From contig JALOQL010000059.1 of NCBI GenBank assembly GCA_025453415.1, positions 1 to 8,792 on the forward strand: a DNA stretch of 8,792 nt. Reading direction: 5' to 3'. The position numbers and the translations under genes were made by a program. Numbering within the stretch: position 1 is the first letter of the stretch; every line of letters starts with the position of its first letter. Below the pieces are notes generated by a model. The model did no database searches. It saw nothing but the letters and a program-made list of their open reading frames with translations, and was not told where the DNA came from. Below, one piece after another: positions 5,808 to 8,792 of this stretch. The DNA is from Minisyncoccota bacterium. GTDB taxonomy: Bacteria > Patescibacteriota > Minisyncoccia > Minisyncoccales > UBA5738.

Positions 5808-5858
5808 CCGGCCTGCTGTTTTTCCGCGGGTTTAACCGCGGGAAAATAAGCTGGCCGG
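5808..5858 (-). terminator. Long hairpin just after sortase B, no U-tract
   Basis: Three nested paired segments occur: CCGGCC/GGCCGG (5808-5813 with 5853-5858), GCT/AGC (5815-5817 with 5849-5851), and CCGCGG/CCGCGG (5824-5829 with 5836-5841), the last extended by T/A pairs. The structure begins 4 nt after the stop codon of sortase B. Downstream on the minus strand is an A-run, not a T-run, so it is not a textbook intrinsic terminator. It could be a 3'-end stabilising structure or a Rho-type/weak terminator. Confidence 0.5.
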
Positions 5859-5862
5859 AAAA

Positions 5863-6597
5863 CTATTCGACAAAAACGGTTTCGATGGCGATGCGGTCGC
5901 GGTCGCGGCCCGGCGGCCAGCAGGTGACCAGCACCAGCCAACTTTTATCCGGGGATTCGCCATCCAGGTCGGTTCCCTTCGCGATCACTTGTGAACGAGT
6001 AACCTCGTATTTATATGTCCTATCTTGATAATATATTTCAACTAAATCTCCTTTAACAAGCTCATTTATGCGGGAAAATGCCGTATCGTGCTTGATATTC
6101 GGCCAGTTTGCCGGGGCGCTATGTCCCAACAAAACAGTTTGTCCTATCTTACCGAATCCGGCCGATGTCGGATAAAGCACCGCGCCGTTGTCCAAAAGCG
6201 AGTGAAGCTTGGCCTCGTTGGTTGTTGTCGCGGTCACGATCGGCACCCGGGCACCGATCTTGGCGATAACGATCTCGTTGGCGCGCGGTTGGGACTCGGT
6301 TGCGGCCGGATCGGGATTCACCGGTTCGGCCACGATCGGTCCCTGGGCATTTTCGTGCGCCTTTATGGCCGGGTTGTCCCGCTCGATCATATTCTCAAAC
6401 ATATCGCCGTCCGGCGATGGTGCCGCCAGATCGGTGAGCGGCACCTGCGGATTGGTGCTCAAAAATCCCGCGTCGTGGGTTAAGTTGGGATTCGCCAACG
6501 TCATCAATAATGCCGCCGCGAATATCCAAATAACCATCATCGAACGTTTCGATAATGACGGCAAAAGTATTCTATTGGCGAATTCTTTTATATCCAT
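5863..6597 (-). CDS. Sortase-family transpeptidase B
   Basis: This 244-residue protein has one N-terminal membrane segment (about 20-35) and a long Pro/Asp/Asn/Glu-rich extracytoplasmic linker (about 41-107). A sortase domain follows (about 108-243). Catalytic residues typical of the family are visible: His149 in LLGHSAP, Cys226 in LVTCWPPG and Arg235 in DRDRIAIE. It shares with sortase A the SLLD(N/S)G, VLYP, QTVLLGHSAP and TCWPPG blocks, but the linkers are unrelated, which suggests an old duplication with different partners. The start at 6597 fits because the membrane segment follows directly; only a weak GAG precedes it. It lies 74 nt after the stop of the 698-residue modular protein, separated by a terminator-like hairpin. 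I see no promoter in the gap, so expression probably depends on readthrough. The upstream modular protein is the natural candidate substrate, although it has no LPxTG motif. Confidence 0.93.
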   Translation of the reverse strand: MDIKEFANRILLPSLSKRSMMVIWIFAAALLMTLANPNLTHDAGFLSTNPQVPLTDLAAPSPDGDMFENMIERDNPAIKAHENAQGPIVAEPVNPDPAATESQPRANEIVIAKIGARVPIVTATTTNEAKLHSLLDNGAVLYPTSAGFGKIGQTVLLGHSAPANWPNIKHDTAFSRINELVKGDLVEIYYQDRTYKYEVTRSQVIAKGTDLDGESPDKSWLVLVTCWPPGRDRDRIAIETVFVE

Positions 6598-6603
6598 TTT
6601 CTC

Positions 6604-6634
6604 AAAAAAGCGCCCCGACTCGGCGAGACGCTTT
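6604..6634 (-). terminator. Terminator or attenuator between the modular protein and sortase B
   Basis: On the minus strand AAAGCG (6634-6629) pairs with CGCTTT (6612-6607), with further partial pairing of CTCG and CGGG inside. A run of six T follows (6609-6604, overlapping the stem's last bases). The run ends only 6 nt before the ATG of sortase B at 6597. It should end most transcripts of the 698-residue gene and allow limited readthrough into the sortase. Confidence 0.72.
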
Positions 6635-6671
6635 TAATTTACAAAGACTTTCGCGTTGCCGTTTGGCCGAT

Positions 6672-8768
6672 TTATTCCAGGACGCCGGTGACAACTTCCG
6701 TCGCGGCCCCGAGCACGCTGCCCTTGAGAGCGGCAACCTGCAAGGCCAGCGCGGCCACTTCTTTCCTTATTCTATCAAGTTCGGCCTGGATGTCATCACT
6801 CGACATTCTTCCGGTGCTCGCGCCCAGCACGCGGCCAGCGGAAGGACCATAACCCGGAGCCCAATCGCCCGAGGTGCCTTGGTTGCCGGTACCGCAGGAT
6901 TTAACGTTGCAGGTCCGCTGGGACGAACCCTCGCAGTCCGCGCCGCCATTGGCCGGAGACGGATTCGTGCAGGCGCGCGTCTGGATGCCGTCGCCGCATT
7001 CGGCGCTGCAGGAAGACCACTCGGACCAGCCGCCGTTAACCGGATCATTGCCGCCGCAAGGTTCGGTGGCAGCGCATTGCGTCCAGCCGCCTTCGCCATT
7101 GGATACTTGCGTCGCTTCCTGGCCGCAGGAATCGGTGCACTGCCCCGCGGGAATGAACGTGCATTGCGCGGTGCAAACATCGGAACCATCGCATTGCTCG
7201 CCGGCTTCCACGGTTTGGTTGCCGCAAACGCTGCCGGTCTGGCTCACGGTCGCGCGGCAATTGGCTATTTGGCCGCCGTTGCTGCCAAAACAATCCCAAA
7301 GCCACGAACCTTCCTGGCTCACCGATGAGGGCGTGCCGATCGCGCACAAATTGGTTTCAGGCGCGGCTTCGAAACTTCCGCCGTTGGCCGTGCCGCAAAC
7401 GCCATCAATCGGCGTTGCCGCCACATCGGCATGGCAGCGCGCGTTGGTCGTGCCGCCATTGACCGCGATGCAATTCCAGTCCACGCCATTGCCCGGAACC
7501 GGGAACGTCACGCTTTCGGGATTGGGAGTGCCGGTCCGGCACAAAGTATCCTGGCCAAAACCCTCCGCGTTGTAAGCATAAGTCTTTTCATCGGCCGTGC
7601 CGCAAACACCGTCTTCCGGGCTGGCATTGACCGAAGCCGCGCAACCCACGGTATTGCCGCTGTGCGCGCCTTCGCAGCTCCAGTTGACCGATTGGCCGGG
7701 CGCCGGGAAAACCGGCGATGCCGGATTGGCCGTTCCGGACTCGCAGAACGTATCGCTGCCGAAACCGGCCGCGTCATAGGCATAAGCGCTGTCGGCGGCG
7801 CCGCAAAGCCCATCAACCGCGATATAAGCGCGGCAATTAGCGGTCGTGCCGCCATTCTCGCCGGTGCAGGTCCAGATCCAGGCGCCGTCCTTGACCACGG
7901 CCGAGGGCGTTCCCACGGCACAAAGCCCGTCGGTGGGCATATCGCGGTAATCCGCGGTATTTGCCGGTCCGCACTCGCCATTCACCGGTACGTTACCCCG
8001 CGAAGCGCTACAGGTAGCCGTCGTTCCGCCGTTAGCTCCCGCGCACGACCAGCCGGTTGAACCGCCCTGAGCCGGAAACGTCGGGGAAGGCGGATTCGCT
8101 GTTCCGGTGGCGCAGAATGTATCGGTACTATAGCCGCTGGCATCATATGCGTAAGTTTTAGCTGCGGCACCGCAAGAACCGTTGACCACGGGTAACTGTC
8201 CCGCCACACCCACGCAATCCAGCCTGAATTCATCTTTATCTCCACACGGACCGTAAAGATTGGCCCGGAAGCGAATTTTTAAATTCGTCTTATTTTCAGT
8301 TGCACTCGGTAAAGTAAAAGATGCGGCCGCCCACGTATTCTGATTCAAGCTCGAATAAGTCTGCAAATCGTTCCAAGTTGTCCCGTTTGTTGTCCACTGC
8401 ACCTTGATCGAATCGCCCGACTCAAAAATATAAGCGGTTTTGTAATTGTAAGTTAGTTTGATATTTGAATATCCTGTCGTATTTATCGAGGGAGTGACAA
8501 TATCCGCATTATAGGCATTATCGCTAATCGCGGCGCTCTTCACTCCGCAAAAATAGTCTGAGTTCATTTGGCGCCAATCGGTATCGCGAAATCCCCAATC
8601 GTTAAAAGTTGACGATTCCATGCTCGAAAAGAAAAGTTGGGTATCGGCCGCAAAAGCAACATTTCCCAACGACGCCGGGGGAACAATCGGCGAGAACAGC
8701 GTTGCCGCGACTGTTAGCGCCGCAAAACACACCCTAAAGGTGTAAAAATAATTTATCCGTATATTCAT
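6672..8768 (-). CDS. Secreted modular protein with five Cys/Trp repeats and a thrombospondin type 1 domain
   Basis: This 698-residue protein has a signal peptide (1-40, cleavage near VAFA). The N-terminal domain (about 44-187) looks like an all-beta sandwich, similar in feel to carbohydrate-binding or MAM-like domains; this is tentative. Five repeats follow (195-256, 262-314, 318-379, 386-448, 455-506) of the form DGxCG...(L/F)C..GT...W.C.G.NGG...C. Then comes a Cys-rich repeat, CGNQTVEAGEQCDG (about 514-536), resembling DUF4215/Myxococcus-type disulfide repeats. A thrombospondin type 1 domain follows (577-625) with the diagnostic WSEWSSCSAECGDGIQTRAC. The tail has GRVLGASTGR (645-654), a short coiled-coil (about 657-683) and a second VLGAAT (685-690). 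No LPxTG or C-terminal membrane segment is present. The ATG at 8768 sits in an ATATG context without Shine-Dalgarno, and its promoter lies beyond the right edge. An adhesive role is inferred from the modules. Confidence 0.92.
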   Translation of the reverse strand: MNIRINYFYTFRVCFAALTVAATLFSPIVPPASLGNVAFAADTQLFFSSMESSTFNDWGFRDTDWRQMNSDYFCGVKSAAISDNAYNADIVTPSINTTGYSNIKLTYNYKTAYIFESGDSIKVQWTTNGTTWNDLQTYSSLNQNTWAAASFTLPSATENKTNLKIRFRANLYGPCGDKDEFRLDCVGVAGQLPVVNGSCGAAAKTYAYDASGYSTDTFCATGTANPPSPTFPAQGGSTGWSCAGANGGTTATCSASRGNVPVNGECGPANTADYRDMPTDGLCAVGTPSAVVKDGAWIWTCTGENGGTTANCRAYIAVDGLCGAADSAYAYDAAGFGSDTFCESGTANPASPVFPAPGQSVNWSCEGAHSGNTVGCAASVNASPEDGVCGTADEKTYAYNAEGFGQDTLCRTGTPNPESVTFPVPGNGVDWNCIAVNGGTTNARCHADVAATPIDGVCGTANGGSFEAAPETNLCAIGTPSSVSQEGSWLWDCFGSNGGQIANCRATVSQTGSVCGNQTVEAGEQCDGSDVCTAQCTFIPAGQCTDSCGQEATQVSNGEGGWTQCAATEPCGGNDPVNGGWSEWSSCSAECGDGIQTRACTNPSPANGGADCEGSSQRTCNVKSCGTGNQGTSGDWAPGYGPSAGRVLGASTGRMSSDDIQAELDRIRKEVAALALQVAALKGSVLGAATEVVTGVLE
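6894..7040 (-). other. Thrombospondin type 1 domain coding segment
   Basis: Residues 577-625 of the modular protein contain the Trp ladder WSEW, the CSAECG turn and six cysteines in thrombospondin type 1 spacing, ending CNVKSC. The family is best known in animal extracellular proteins and in apicomplexan adhesins, and also occurs in some bacterial surface proteins. Confidence 0.85.
7251..8186 (-). repeat. Five Cys/Trp modules in long-short-long-long-short order
   Basis: Modules 1, 3 and 4 (62-63 residues) share YAY(D/N)A.G(F/Y)..DT(F/L)C..GT.NP.S. Modules 2 and 5 (52-53 residues) share LCA(V/I)GTPS.V...G.W.W.C.G.NGG..ANCRA. The DNA of the copies is clearly diverged, so the array is old and selected at protein level. 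Each module carries four cysteines, apart from small variations. Confidence 0.8.
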
Positions 8769-8792
8769 ATCTATTACTTTTATTTTGTTTAT

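Noticed and set aside
6555..7575. Overlapping plus-strand open frames opposite the modular protein
   Set aside because: They mirror the repeat-rich GC-biased minus-strand gene and change composition with its modules. They show no recognisable domains.

Overview
The window looks like a cell-surface locus of a Patescibacteria (Candidate Phyla Radiation, possibly Parcubacteria-like) bacterium. This placement is an inference from protein style: sortases carrying LLGHSAP and TCWPPG signatures, a membrane-anchored CAP-domain protein, PKD/Ig-like adhesins running into a repeat that starts ITKNVRN, and VLGA motifs near C-termini. No marker gene (rRNA, ribosomal protein) is present to confirm it. The standard genetic code fits every gene; TGA is not needed as a sense codon.

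All credible genes are on the minus strand, so the locus is transcribed from right to left. In that order: (1) a 698-residue secreted modular protein with five Cys/Trp repeats, a Cys-rich repeat and a thrombospondin type 1 domain (8768 to 6672); (2) after a terminator-like hairpin, sortase B (6597 to 5863); (3) a secreted coiled-coil protein of 256 residues (5604 to 4834) with a structured leader and a strong terminator; (4) a membrane-anchored CAP/SCP protein (4688 to 3714); (5) sortase A, 6 nt downstream of it (3707 to 2967), then a terminator; (6) an unrecognised secreted protein with its own consensus promoter and Shine-Dalgarno, interrupted by a frameshift (2834 to 1949); (7) a large Cys-rich, PKD-containing surface protein with its own consensus promoter, which runs off the left end (1818 to beyond 1).

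Functional reading: every gene product carries a signal peptide or N-terminal membrane segment. Two paralogous sortases each sit directly after a different exported protein, suggesting two export/anchoring pairs. The large proteins are built from disulfide-rich and beta-sandwich modules typical of adhesins, so attachment to another cell or surface is a reasonable hypothesis. Target cells and ligands cannot be read from the sequence.

The most notable points are the paired sortases with candidate sorting motifs (LARTG and VLGA), the terminator placed almost on top of the sortase B start codon, the frameshifted and possibly acquired gene at 1949-2834, and the contrast between that gene's Shine-Dalgarno/GTG start and the SD-less ATATG starts of its neighbours. 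I found no RNA genes, CRISPR arrays, insertion sequences or origins. No stretch longer than 300 bases lacks a gene.
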